Shown here: piece by piece, positions 1 to 7,917 of the stretch
How the letters are laid out: each line of letters opens with the position of its first letter
Position numbering within the stretch: position 1 is the first letter of the stretch
Assembly (NCBI GenBank): GCA_963802205.1
Contig: CAWDHW010000020.1
Coordinates: forward strand, 1 to 64,000
Direction: 5' to 3'
DNA length: 64,000 bases
From: DYRB01 sp963802205
GTDB lineage: Bacteria; Pseudomonadota; Gammaproteobacteria; Chromatiales; Chromatiaceae
Translations under genes and position numbers: made by a program
The notes under the pieces: model-generated
What the model was told of the DNA's origin: nothing
The model's input: only the letters and a program-made list of their open reading frames with translations
Databases searched by the model: none

Positions 1-1
1 C

Positions 2-336
2 CGCCGCCTGGGCTTCGCCGCCGAGGTCGTCGCCTCCCAGCGCAAGGCCCAGGTCTACCTCAAGGGGCAAATCCCGGACGTCATCGTCGCCGAGTACAAC
101 TTTCAGTCCGACTTTCGTGACCGCAGCAGCAACCTGGAGACCCTCATGGCGCGGCTCCAGCGCCACCCCGGGGTCAAGGTAATCTGCTTCTACCCGCCCG
201 AACACCGCGAAAAGCCGGCCGGGATGCAGGTACGTTTCCCCCTGTTGAGGCCCACCCCCTCCCGGTGGACCTAGAGCGGGTAGAGACCGCCCTGCGTCGT
301 GCCCTGGCAGAGGCAGCCCCAGCCAGGGCTATTTGA
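2..336 (+). pseudogene. 3' end of an unidentified protein gene, frameshifted
   Basis: The window opens inside a reading frame whose start lies upstream. The frame reads RRLGFAAEVVASQRKAQ and continues through DVIVAEYNF to RFPLL, then stops at 272. A second frame (≡1 mod 3) carries a natural-looking end, PVDLERVETALRRALAEA, and stops at 334-336. Adding one C to the C-run at 238-242 joins the two as RFPPVEAHPLPVDLERV. I infer a one-base deletion, either real or an assembly error. The alternating beta/alpha look (VIVAEYNF, VKVICFY) resembles a response-regulator receiver fold, but I cannot name the family. Confidence 0.55.
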
Positions 337-765
337 AGTCCGGAAGCCCCGAGTAAAGCCACCAGGTCTTGGTGGCGGGTTCGTAGCGCCACTCCTGACG
401 GTCGCCCAGGCTTCTGCATGCGTTCGTCAGTGTCCACATGCAGGTAGTCGATCTGCACCACCTGAAACGGCCGTTAGTTCGCCAGAGGGATGTGGGGGTT
501 GAACCACGTCATAGCGGGTGACGCGGATGTTGGACAGGTCCGTGGGAACATCCACCACCCTGCGCTTGTCGGGGTGGAGGTAGCCGATGGCGGTCTCGTA
601 GTAGCCCCAGCGCAGGGCCGTGGCATAGGCGGTGGTGGCCGCCTCCAGGGCGTCTTGTTTGGGTCCTCCCTGTAGGTCGCGCAGCCGCCGATAAGGCTAG
701 CGGCCAGGACCACCAGCGCCAGTGCATTGAGGTGGTGGCGACGGGGGTTCGACTCGGGTCTGACG
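329..765 (-). pseudogene. Small lipoprotein gene with several frameshifts
   Basis: On the minus strand a lipoprotein signal is legible (LALVVLAASLIGGC, lipobox IGGC, near 728-690). The protein then continues only by changing frame. One frame gives the lipobox end and YREDPNK, a second gives DALEAATTAYATALRWGYY, YLHPDKRRVVDVPTDL and IRVTRYDVVQPP, a third gives VQIDYLHVDTDER, and the last gives GDRQEWRYEPATKTWWLYSG and ends DFK at 329-331. At least three indels are needed, near 655-665, 470-490 and 410-420. A strong ribosome site (GGAAGGAG) sits at 779-772, but no ATG, GTG or TTG follows at the right spacing, so the start is also damaged. It converges on and slightly overlaps the preceding gene. 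The function is unknown; the small YREDP...LRWGYYE proteins are outer-membrane lipoprotein-like. Confidence 0.6.
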
Positions 766-879
766 GTCTCTCTCCTTCCCGGGGGGCATGGGGATAATAC
801 GGCAGGCGCCGGTGGGTACCAAAGGCGCCCCGCCCCGGGTATAGTCCTTCAGCCCTCAGCCAAGCGCAGTCCCCATACC

Positions 880-2129
880 ATGTCCGACGACGACCAAGCC
901 AGCCCCGCCCAAGTCCCAGCCGGGTCTGAGGCAATCGCGGCGGAACCGCGCCGTGACCTCAACCTGGCCGGGTCGCACCTTACCCTCCTCGGCACGGCCC
1001 ATGTCTCCCGGGCCAGTGCGGACAAGGTTGCGGAACTGCTCGGGTCCGGGGCCTACGATGCTGTGGCCGTAGAGCTGTGCCGCAGCCGTTACCAGGCCCT
1101 GACCGACCCCAACGCACTGGCACGCCTGGATCTGCTGCTGGTGATCCGTCAGGGCAACGCCTATCGGGTGGTGGCAAGCCTCGCCCTGGGCGCCTACCAG
1201 CAGCGCCTGGCGGATGACCTCGGTGTCGAACCCGGGGCCGAACAGCGCCGTGCCATCGAGCTGGCGGTGGCCCGGGGGCTCCCCCTGTGGCTGATCGACC
1301 GCGAGATCGGCGTGACCCTGCGCCGGGTAGCCAGCGGCCTGGGTGGTGGCGACGGCTGAACCTGTTCAGCGGCATCCTCACCGCCCTGGTGGCCGGGGGC
1401 CGCATCGCCGAACACGACATCGAGCACCTCAAGGAGGGGGACGTCCTGGAGATCGCCTTCGCGGAACTGGCGGCGGATCGGCGCGAACTCTATCTCCCGC
1501 TGATCGAAGAGCGCGACCGCTACATGGCCGCGCGCCTGCGCCAAGAGCTGGCACAGCACCCGCCGAGACGGGTCCTGGTGGTGATCGGGGCCGGGCATCT
1601 GAGTGGGCTGGCGCGGCACCTGGCGGGGCCCGCGCCGGCCGATCCAGCGGCGGAGATCGCCGAGCTGGAGCAGGTCCCACCGCCGAGCCCCTGGGTCGGT
1701 GCCCTGCCCTGGCTCATTGTCGGGCTGATCCTGGTGGGCTTCGCCGTCGGCTTCAGCCGCGGACCCGAGCTTGGCTGGGCCCTATTGTGGGACTGGGCGC
1801 TCATCACCGGCGGCCTGTCGGCACTCGGGACCCTCATTGCCGGAGGGCACCCGCTGACCATCCTCTCCGCCCTCGCCGCCGCGCCGCTCACCACATTGCA
1901 CCCGGCCTTGGGGGTCGGCATGGTCACGGGTGCGGTCGAACTGGCCCTGCGCCGCCCCCAGGTGGGCGACTTCGCCGGCCTGCGCAAGGACCTGGCCGAC
2001 TGGCGTGGCTGGTGGCGCAACCGTGTCTCCCGGGTCTTGCTGGTCTTCGTCCTGAGCTCCCTTGGCGCTGCCACCGGGACCTATGTAGCCGGGCTGCGTA
2101 TCCTGGGGAGGTTGTTTCCCGGGGGCTGA
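880..2129 (+). pseudogene. TraB/PrgY-family membrane protein gene, split by a frameshift
   Basis: The protein starts MSDDDQASPAQ and contains the family's N-terminal signature LTLLGTAHVSRASADKV, then AVELCRSRY and LIDREIGVTLRR. These are hallmarks of the TraB (pheromone-shutdown) family, distantly related to Tiki/GumN peptidase-like domains. The first frame stops at 1359, but the sequence GWWRRLNLFSG continues in the next frame, so one base has been lost in the G-rich stretch near 1343-1350. The second part carries GDVLEIAFAEL, RVLVVIGAGHLSGL and a hydrophobic C-terminus with about four membrane segments (for example LIVGLILVGFAVGF), ending ILGRLFPGG. Restored length would be about 416 residues, normal for the bacterial family. 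Molecular role is not established. Unless the break is an assembly error, the product is truncated before its membrane part. Confidence 0.75.
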
Positions 2130-2297
2130 TGGCGGTGTGCTTCCGCACGCACCCTCGTTGTCAACGGAGGGCAGTCCTGTAGATCCGGTCAGGCGCGGGG
2201 GCACAACGCTGCGGTTGCTTCCAGCGACGCCCAGACGCCCGTCCCCGACCCGCTACCCAATGTCCCGTGCCCAAGGCACCGTCGACGAGGCCCACCC

Positions 2298-2422
2298 GTG
2301 ACCCCCGACCATTTCATCATAAGTGGCAGGGTGTGACCCTCAAGGAGCGCTCCGCCGCCCAGGAACACTTTCTGGATCTGTGCCAGCTCCTGGACGAACC
2401 CACCCCCGCCGAACCGGAATGA
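2298..2422 (+). pseudogene. N-terminal remnant of a class I SAM-dependent DNA methyltransferase
   Basis: A GTG start followed by TPDHFI and then, after a one-base slip, KWQGVTLKERSAAQEHFLD and LCQLLDEPTPAE matches the very conserved beginning of the large type IIG/type I-like DNA methyltransferases (KW.G..LKERSAAQEHF.DLC.LL). The frame ends at 2420-2422, so only about 40 residues of a normally 900+ residue enzyme remain. The remnant runs directly into a GIY-YIG nuclease end. Recognition rests on memory of the family's N-terminal motif. Confidence 0.6.
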
Positions 2423-2615
2423 CCTCGTGGACGGGTTCACGAAACGGTACAGCGTCCACCGGCTGGTGTACTACGAGGTCTTCGACTCCATGCTCGACGC
2501 CATCGCCCGCGAGAAGCAGATGAAGGGTTGGCATCGGCACCTGAAGCTCAAGACCATCGAGGCGGCCAATCCCGAGTGGACCGACCTCCCCGAATCCTTC
2601 AATGCCCTGGACTAG
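2412..2615 (+). pseudogene. C-terminal remnant of a GIY-YIG endonuclease-domain protein
   Basis: The frame reads NRNDLVDGFTKRYSVHRL, VYYEVFDSMLDAIAREKQ, MKGWHRHLKLKTIEAANPEW and ends FNALD. This is the second half of the small single-domain GIY-YIG proteins (UvrC-like N-terminal domain; COG2827 type): FTKRY..H.LVYYE, the E of AIAREKQ, and the W.R..K..LIE..NP.W tail. The first half, with the GIY...YIG motif and catalytic Arg, is missing. An alternative GTG start at 2427 would give a 62-residue product without the active site. It is fused end-on to the methyltransferase remnant. Confidence 0.65.
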
Positions 2616-2769
2616 CGGGGCGGGTCCACTGAATCGAGACACTAGGGCGTCGGGGCACGCCCCGCTAACCCGACGGGTCTGGAACCCAACCCGTCGCGTC
2701 CGATGCCGCCGCACCTTCTGGCGCGTCTGTACTCACACCGCCTGCGTTCGCGGCGGCCTTGACGCTTCG

Positions 2770-3417
2770 CTAGCCCGGAAGGTCCCCACCGCCCGCCCTT
2801 TGGGATAGGGGAGAGTCGAACTGCACCCGGGGCGACACCGGTCTGCCCAGAAACTCCCGGATACTTGCGACCAACTCATCCAGGTGCGAAAAGGCATGGT
2901 CCCCGCCGGGAAAGAGGTGGACATCCCCGCAGCCACAGTAGATGCGCCCGGCGATGGCGGGGTCGATCACCTCGTCCCCGGCATCCAGGAAGAGGCTGGT
3001 GGGGACCCCGTCGCAGGGGTCGGCGATGCCGAAGGGGCGGGTCGCCGCGATGAGATCGGCATCGACCACATAGGTCTCGCCCTGTGCCGTGGTCATGGTC
3101 TCGCCGAGGTAGGGCGTGAACAGGTCCCAGGGGTTCAGGGCGGGGTTGACCAGGTACAGTTGGGCGACGGGCAGACGGCGGGCCAGGTACTGACCGTAGA
3201 AACCCCCCATGGAACTGCCCACCAGGACCAGGCCGGGATCACCGGCGGGTGGGGTCGGGAGCCGGTCGAACCAGGCGAGCAACCCGGCGACCGCCTGGGC
3301 CGGGCGGTGGGCCGGGTAGTCCGGGGCCAGGACCGGCCTGGGGGCCAGGGCGCGCCGCAGGACGCTTACCTTGTGGGAGCGCCCGGAGCTGTTGAGGCCG
3401 TGCAGGTAGACGAGCAT
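2770..3417 (-). CDS. YqiA/YcfP-type alpha/beta hydrolase (esterase)
   Basis: The 215-residue product begins MLVYLHGLNSSGRSHKV, the typical start of the YqiA-like esterase family. The nucleophile elbow is GSSMGG with Ser69, preceded by a hydrophobic strand (LVLVG). A candidate acid is Asp in LDAGDEVIDP, and a candidate base is His in FPGGDHAFSHLDEL. The family hydrolyses short acyl esters; physiological substrate is unknown. I chose the ATG at 3417-3415 because the family starts directly with the first beta strand; an in-frame extension upstream has no recognisable sequence. It lies 7 bases after ttcA on the same strand, so the two are probably cotranscribed. The tail after FLGRPVSP is longer than usual and not conserved-looking. 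Confidence 0.85.
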   Translation of the reverse strand: MLVYLHGLNSSGRSHKVSVLRRALAPRPVLAPDYPAHRPAQAVAGLLAWFDRLPTPPAGDPGLVLVGSSMGGFYGQYLARRLPVAQLYLVNPALNPWDLFTPYLGETMTTAQGETYVVDADLIAATRPFGIADPCDGVPTSLFLDAGDEVIDPAIAGRIYCGCGDVHLFPGGDHAFSHLDELVASIREFLGRPVSPRVQFDSPLSQRAGGGDLPG

Positions 3418-3424
3418 CGGGCCC

Positions 3425-4234
3425 TCAGGGGGCAGGCGCTTGGGCCTGTCCCTGTGCCTCGGCCGGCAGGACCGGCCGGGGTGCCAGGGCTGGCACCGGG
3501 ACATGCCCCTCCGTCAGCAGGGGCCGCATGGCATGGAGGATGTTAGCGAAGAGGTGCGGGTGCCCCGCCTCCTCGCGGGCCAGCAGGGTCCTGACGTGCT
3601 CGCGCCGGGTGGGGGCGGAGAAGCATGCCGGGCAACTGTCCGGGACCACCGGCAGCCCGGCGGTAGCCGCGAAGGCGGCGGTCTGGCGGGCGCGGGCATA
3701 GGCCAGCGGGCGAATGATGCGGACGTCGCCCTCGTCGTTGACATAGTGGGCCTTCATGGTGCGCAACTGCCCACCGTGAAAGATGGACATGAACAGGCTC
3801 TCGGCCAGGTCGTCGAGGTGCTGGGCCAGGGCCAGGACCCCGTAACCCTCCGTCCGGCAGATGCGGTACATGATGCCGCGCTTCATGCGGGAACAGTAGG
3901 CACAGAAGGAGTCGCCGTCCATGTGCCCCTTGGCCTGCTCCATGATGGGCTGCTGCTCGTAGAACCAGGGGACGCCCAGGCGGGTGTAGTAGTCCCGCAG
4001 CGGCCCGGGGTCGAAGCCCGGGACCTGGGGGTCCACGGTCAGGACGCCCAAGTCGAAGCGCACCGGTGCGTAGGTTTTGAGGTGGCGCAGGATGTGCAGC
4101 AGCGAGAGGGAATCCTTGCCACCTGAGACCCCGAGGAGGATGCGGTCGCCGTCACGGATCATGCCGAAGTCACCGATGGCGCGCCCCACCTGGCGGAGCA
4201 GGGACTTCGGCGGTTTTGGGATGGGCTGGCTCAT
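3425..4234 (-). CDS. ttcA: tRNA 2-thiocytidine biosynthesis protein TtcA family
   Basis: TtcA thiolates cytidine 32 of tRNA in an ATP-dependent reaction using a [4Fe-4S] cluster. The 269-residue product has the PP-loop SGGKDS at residues 37-42, the cluster pair CAYC at 111-114 followed by SRMKRGIMYR, and a third cysteine in PDSCPACFS near 200. HLDDLAESLFM and FHGGQLRTM also fit the family. The C-terminal tail (PAEAQGQAQAPAP) is low-complexity and not conserved. The start ATG at 4234 is followed at once by the usual lead helix. It precedes the YqiA-like gene on the minus strand. Confidence 0.9.
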   Translation of the reverse strand: MSQPIPKPPKSLLRQVGRAIGDFGMIRDGDRILLGVSGGKDSLSLLHILRHLKTYAPVRFDLGVLTVDPQVPGFDPGPLRDYYTRLGVPWFYEQQPIMEQAKGHMDGDSFCAYCSRMKRGIMYRICRTEGYGVLALAQHLDDLAESLFMSIFHGGQLRTMKAHYVNDEGDVRIIRPLAYARARQTAAFAATAGLPVVPDSCPACFSAPTRREHVRTLLAREEAGHPHLFANILHAMRPLLTEGHVPVPALAPRPVLPAEAQGQAQAPAP

Positions 4235-4290
4235 GGCCGCGGACTATAGCGCATCGCCAATCCACAGGCCGGCCAGCGCGCTTGGCTGCT

Positions 4291-4355
4291 ATTCCAAATT
4301 TGGATGACAAGGCGTCAGGGACGCCCAGAGGTAGTGCTGCCTCTAAATTTGGAAT
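4291..4355. repeat. Inverted repeat pair around ATTCCAAATTT
   Basis: ATTCCAAATTTGGA at 4291-4304 is answered by AAATTTGGAAT at 4345-4355, giving 11-base inverted arms separated by about 43 bases. The first copy is itself nearly palindromic. It lies in the gap between divergently oriented ttcA and qmcA and is much more AT-rich than its surroundings. It looks like a dispersed palindromic element or an operator pair; which one cannot be told here. Confidence 0.5.
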
Positions 4356-4439
4356 CGCTGTGCGCTTGGTCGAGGCAGGGGCGGTGCGTCCTTGGGCGGA
4401 TATATACTGGCAACCCCAAATCCCACCGGGAGCCCGTCC

Positions 4440-5438
4440 GTGGAAGCCTTTGTCATTGGTCTCGCCTTCCTCGCCTTCGTGGTCATAGCCCTGTCCGCCA
4501 AGACGGTCCCCCAGGGCCGCGAATACACGGTCGAGCGCCTCGGCCGCTACACCCGCACCCTGGGGCCAGGGTTCCACCTCATTACCCCCTTCGTCGATCG
4601 CATCGGGGCCAAGCTCAACATGATGGAGCAGGTGCTGGATGTCCCCTCCCAGGAGGCCATCACCCGGGACAACGCCATGGTCAAGGCCGATGGTGTGGTC
4701 TTCTACCAGATCCTGGACGCGGCCAAGGCGGCCTACGAGGTGAGCACCCTTGAGTATGCGATCCTCAACCTCACGACGACCAACCTGCGCACCGTCATGG
4801 GCTCCATGGACTTAGACGAGTTGCTCTCCCAGCGCGACAAGATCAACGCCCAGCTCCTGCAGGTCGTGGACGACGCCACGACCCCCTGGGGGATTAAGGT
4901 GACCCGCATCGAGATCAAGGACATCTCCCCGCCCCGGGACTTGGTGGACGCCATGGCCCGACAGATGAAGGCAGAGCGCGAGAAGCGCGCCCAGATCCTG
5001 GAGGCGGAAGGGCTGCGCCAGGCGGCCATCCTCAAGGCCGAGGGGGAGAAGCAGGCGACGATCCTCGAGGCCGAGGGCCAGCGCGAGGCGGCCTTCCGCG
5101 AGGCCGAGGCCCGCGAGCGCCTGGCGGAGGCGGAGGCACGCGCTACGATGATGGTCTCCCAGGCCATCGCCAAGGGCGACGTGAACGCCATCAACTACTT
5201 CGTCGCCCAGAAGTACACCGAGGCCCTCAAGGCCATCGCCTCGGCGCCGAATCAGAAGGTGATCCTGATGCCACTGGAGGCGTCCAGCGTCATCGGCTCC
5301 CTGGCCGGAATCTCGGAGCTGATGCGCGGCGTCGGTACCGAGACGTCGCGCCCGTCCACCGGGGCCGGTCCGGCGGCACCCAGGCCCGCTTCGCCCCCGC
5401 TGCCCCCGGGTTGGGTCGGAGGGCCCGAGCGTGGCTGA
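4440..5438 (+). CDS. qmcA: SPFH/band-7 membrane protease-associated protein (QmcA-type)
   Basis: The product is an N-terminally anchored stomatin-like scaffold protein that associates with membrane proteases such as FtsH. It starts with one membrane helix (VIGLAFLAFVVIAL), then the SPFH domain: VPQGREYTVERLGRY, PGFHLITPF, VDVPSQEAITRDNA-type core and TTNLRTVMGSMDLDELLS. A long charged coiled coil follows (EKRAQILEAEGLRQAAILKA and related repeats), then a Pro-rich tail. I prefer the GTG at 4440, which puts the membrane helix at the very N-terminus; an upstream in-frame start at 4392 would add an unlikely 16 residues. The stop overlaps the start of the next gene, an NfeD-like partner, as is usual for this pair. 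Confidence 0.9.
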   Translation: MEAFVIGLAFLAFVVIALSAKTVPQGREYTVERLGRYTRTLGPGFHLITPFVDRIGAKLNMMEQVLDVPSQEAITRDNAMVKADGVVFYQILDAAKAAYEVSTLEYAILNLTTTNLRTVMGSMDLDELLSQRDKINAQLLQVVDDATTPWGIKVTRIEIKDISPPRDLVDAMARQMKAEREKRAQILEAEGLRQAAILKAEGEKQATILEAEGQREAAFREAEARERLAEAEARATMMVSQAIAKGDVNAINYFVAQKYTEALKAIASAPNQKVILMPLEASSVIGSLAGISELMRGVGTETSRPSTGAGPAAPRPASPPLPPGWVGGPERG

Positions 5439-5895
5439 GGGGGTGCTCGTCATAGGCCCCTGGCTCTGGGTAGCGCTCGGCGTCCTCCTCGCCATCCTGG
5501 AACTGGCCACCCCCGCCTTCCTCTTTCTGCCCATGGGGCTGGCGGCCGGGGTCATAGCCCTGCTCCTGATCTTCTTCCCGGGCATCCCCTGGGTCTGGCA
5601 ACTGGCCCTGTTCGCCTCCCTCAGCCTGGTCAGCGTCCTGACCGGACGCGCCTGGCTGCGGCGTCACCCCACCCCCAGCGACGAGCCGACCCTGAACCGC
5701 CGCGGTCAGCGTTATGTCGGGCGGGTCTTCACCCTGGACGCCCCCATCGTCAACGGGGTCGGCAAGATCCGGGTGGACGACAGCACCTGGAAGGTCAAGG
5801 GACTGGATGCCCCCGCCGGCGGCCTGGTGCGGGTGGTTGGGGTGGACGGGACCGAGCTGCGGGTCGAAGGGGCCGAGGGCCCCGGCGGCGGCTGA
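5431..5895 (+). CDS. NfeD-like protein, OB-fold membrane partner of the SPFH protein
   Basis: This is a 154-residue short NfeD protein. It has about three membrane segments (WLWVALGVLLAILELATPAF, LGLAAGVIALLLIFF-type, and LALFASLSLVSVL), and then a soluble domain with NRRGQRYVGRVFTL, IVNGVGKIRVDDSTWKV and GLVRVVGVDGTEL, which is the OB-fold C-terminal NfeD domain. The GTG start at 5431 overlaps the upstream stop by 8 bases, indicating translational coupling with the stomatin-like gene. The family helps the SPFH partner in membrane organisation. Confidence 0.9.
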   Translation: MAEGVLVIGPWLWVALGVLLAILELATPAFLFLPMGLAAGVIALLLIFFPGIPWVWQLALFASLSLVSVLTGRAWLRRHPTPSDEPTLNRRGQRYVGRVFTLDAPIVNGVGKIRVDDSTWKVKGLDAPAGGLVRVVGVDGTELRVEGAEGPGGG

Positions 5896-5965
5896 CGCCG
5901 CCTCCGGTCGCAGCAGCACCCCGGCGGTTATACTGCGGGCGTTGCCCCTTCCCTGGAGAGCCACC

Positions 5966-6565
5966 ATGCCCATGCCTGCCGAGGCCCCCTACATCAGCGT
6001 CGAGGATTATCTGGCCGGCGAGGCGGTGTCGCCGGTCAAGCACGAGTACATCGCCGGCGAGGTCTTTGCGATGGCCGGGGCCAGCGACGCCCATGTGACC
6101 GTCGCCGGCAATGTCTTCACGATGCTGCGCGCCCATGTCCGCGGCGGCCCCTGTCGGGTCTATATCGCGGACATGAAGCTGCGTGTCGATGCGGCCCAGT
6201 CCTTCTTCTACCCGGACGTCTTCGTCACCTGCAGCCCGGCCGATCTGGGTGAGGCGACCGCCAAGCAGCACCCCAAGGTGGTCATCGAGGTCCTCTCGGA
6301 GTCCACGGAGGGCTATGACCGCGGCGGCAAGTTCGCTGCGTACCGCCGCCTGCCGAGCCTGGAGGAATACGTGCTGATCGACTCGCGCGCACGTTCGGTG
6401 GAGGTGTTTCGACGCCATCCCGAGGGCTGGGTCCTGCAGGCGGTCCCGGACGAGGGTCGCCTGGAGTTGCTGTCGTTGGGTTTTGGCTGCGGCCTGGAGG
6501 CAATCTACGAGGACGTGGCGCTGGACGGCGCCGAGCTGGCCAAGGACCGGGCGGAGCTGCCCTAG
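5966..6565 (+). CDS. Uma2-family (DUF820) PD-(D/E)XK-like endonuclease-fold protein
   Basis: The 199-residue product begins MPMPAEAPYISVEDYLAGEA and shows the Uma2 layout: KHEYIAGEVFAMAGAS near the start, YPDVFVTC, then KVVIEVLSESTEGYDRGGK with the conserved Glu/Ser, and YRRLPSLEEYVLID. The fold is that of restriction-type nucleases and the residues of the PD...E-K core are present. Biological role is unknown; these genes are amplified in cyanobacteria and purple sulfur bacteria. The ATG at 5966 has a GGAGAG ribosome site 6-11 bases upstream. Confidence 0.88.
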   Translation: MPMPAEAPYISVEDYLAGEAVSPVKHEYIAGEVFAMAGASDAHVTVAGNVFTMLRAHVRGGPCRVYIADMKLRVDAAQSFFYPDVFVTCSPADLGEATAKQHPKVVIEVLSESTEGYDRGGKFAAYRRLPSLEEYVLIDSRARSVEVFRRHPEGWVLQAVPDEGRLELLSLGFGCGLEAIYEDVALDGAELAKDRAELP

Positions 6566-6603
6566 CCACCGGACCTGCTGCAGATTGGCCGGTTGCCGCT
6601 GAC

Positions 6604-6633
6604 TTGCCACCCGGGCGTTCCTGCGTTTAGACT
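6604..6633 (+). promoter_or_regulatory. Putative promoter of argD-argF
   Basis: TTGCCA at 6604-6609 and TAGACT at 6628-6633 are spaced by 18 bases, close to the sigma-70 consensus. It lies between the Uma2 gene and argD and would start transcription near 6640, just ahead of a terminator-like hairpin. Confidence 0.45.
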
Positions 6634-6657
6634 GCAAGCCCTTCAAAGTTTAACTGA

Positions 6658-6703
6658 AAGAGGCGGTTTCCCGTCCCACGAGGAACCGCCTCTTGTCTTT
6701 TTC
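6658..6703 (+). terminator. Rho-independent terminator hairpin immediately before argD
   Basis: AAGAGGCGGTTTC (6658-6670) pairs with GGAACCGCCTCTT (6682-6694) with one mismatch and an 11-base loop, and is followed by TGTCTTTTT. The hairpin ends only about 17 bases before the argD start. It could end the Uma2 transcript, but argD has no room for a promoter downstream of it, so it may act as a leader attenuator. Confidence 0.7.
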
Positions 6704-6719
6704 TGGATTGGGACCTCGC

Positions 6720-7913
6720 ATGCACGATCCATTGATGGCGACCTATAAGCGGCTTCCCGTCACCTTCGCCCGGGGTGAGGGTGCCTGGCTCTGGGATACC
6801 GACGGTCGGCGCTACTTAGACGCCCTGTCCGGGATCGCGGTGTGCGGCTTGGGTCATGCCCACCCGGCGGTGCGCGAAGCCCTGTGCGAACAGGCCGGGC
6901 TCCTGATCCACACTTCCAACATCTACCAGATCGCCGAGCAGCAGGCCCTGGGCGAGTCCCTGACCGCCTACGCCGGAATGGATCGGGTCTTCTTCTCCAA
7001 TTCCGGTGCCGAGGCCAACGAGGCGGCCATCAAGATCGCCCGCCTCCATGCCCACCACAGGGGCATTCAGGACCCGGCCATCCTGGTAATGGAGGGAAGC
7101 TTCCATGGCCGTACCCTGGCCACCCTGAGCGCCACCGGCAACCGCAAGGTTCAGGCCGGCTTCGAGCCCCTGGTCCACGGGTTCGTGCGCGTTCCCTACG
7201 ACGACATCGCCGCGGTCGAGATCGCCGCGGCCAACCGCCCCAACATCGTCGCCGTCCTGGTGGAGCCGATCCAGGGCGAGGGCGGGATCAGGATCCCGGC
7301 GGCGGACTATTTGCCACGCCTGCGCGCCCTGTGCGACACCCACGGCTGGCTGCTCATGCTCGACGAGATCCAGACCGGCATGGGTCGCACAGGCCTGGCC
7401 TTCGCGCACCAGCACACCGGGATACAGCCCGATGTGATGACCCTGGCCAAGGGCCTGGCCAACGGCGTCCCTATCGGCGCCTGCCTGGCCCGTGGGGCCG
7501 CCGCAGACGTCTTCGCACCGGGTACCCACGGCTCGACCTTCGGCGGTAATCCGCTGGCCTGCCGTGCCGCCCGGGCCGTGCTCGAGGTCATTCAGTCCGA
7601 GGACCTGGCCGGCCGTGCCGCGGCCACGGGGCAGTATCTGCTGGACGGCTTCCGCCAGCGCCTGGCCGGCGTGTCCGGAGTCACGGCCATTCGCGGCTGC
7701 GGGCTCATGCTCGGCATCGAGCTGGACCGGCCCTGCCCAGAGCTGGTCGCCCAGGCCCTGGCCCAGGGACTGCTGATCAACGTCACCGCCGACAGGGTGA
7801 TCCGGCTCCTGCCGCCCCTGATCCTGGAGCAGGCCCAGGCCGACCTGCTGCTGGACGGACTCGCCGAACTGGTCCGCGGCTGGGTCGCCGGCCAGGGCCA
7901 GCAGGGGGCCTGA
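6720..7913 (+). CDS. argD: Acetylornithine aminotransferase
   Basis: This PLP enzyme of fold type I converts N-acetylglutamate semialdehyde to N-acetylornithine in arginine synthesis. Visible motifs are YLDALSGIAVCGLGHAHP, FFSNSGAEANEAAIK, SFHGRTLATLSATGN, VEPIQGEGGI, LMLDEIQTGMGRTG and TLAKGLANGVP with PLP lysine at residue 244. Length is 397 residues, normal for ArgD. I use the ATG at 6720 (MHDPLMATYKRLPV), preceded by a weak GGGA; ATG 6735 is possible. argF follows after 4 bases, so the two are an operon. Confidence 0.93.
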   Translation: MHDPLMATYKRLPVTFARGEGAWLWDTDGRRYLDALSGIAVCGLGHAHPAVREALCEQAGLLIHTSNIYQIAEQQALGESLTAYAGMDRVFFSNSGAEANEAAIKIARLHAHHRGIQDPAILVMEGSFHGRTLATLSATGNRKVQAGFEPLVHGFVRVPYDDIAAVEIAAANRPNIVAVLVEPIQGEGGIRIPAADYLPRLRALCDTHGWLLMLDEIQTGMGRTGLAFAHQHTGIQPDVMTLAKGLANGVPIGACLARGAAADVFAPGTHGSTFGGNPLACRAARAVLEVIQSEDLAGRAAATGQYLLDGFRQRLAGVSGVTAIRGCGLMLGIELDRPCPELVAQALAQGLLINVTADRVIRLLPPLILEQAQADLLLDGLAELVRGWVAGQGQQGA

Positions 7914-7917
7914 CCCC

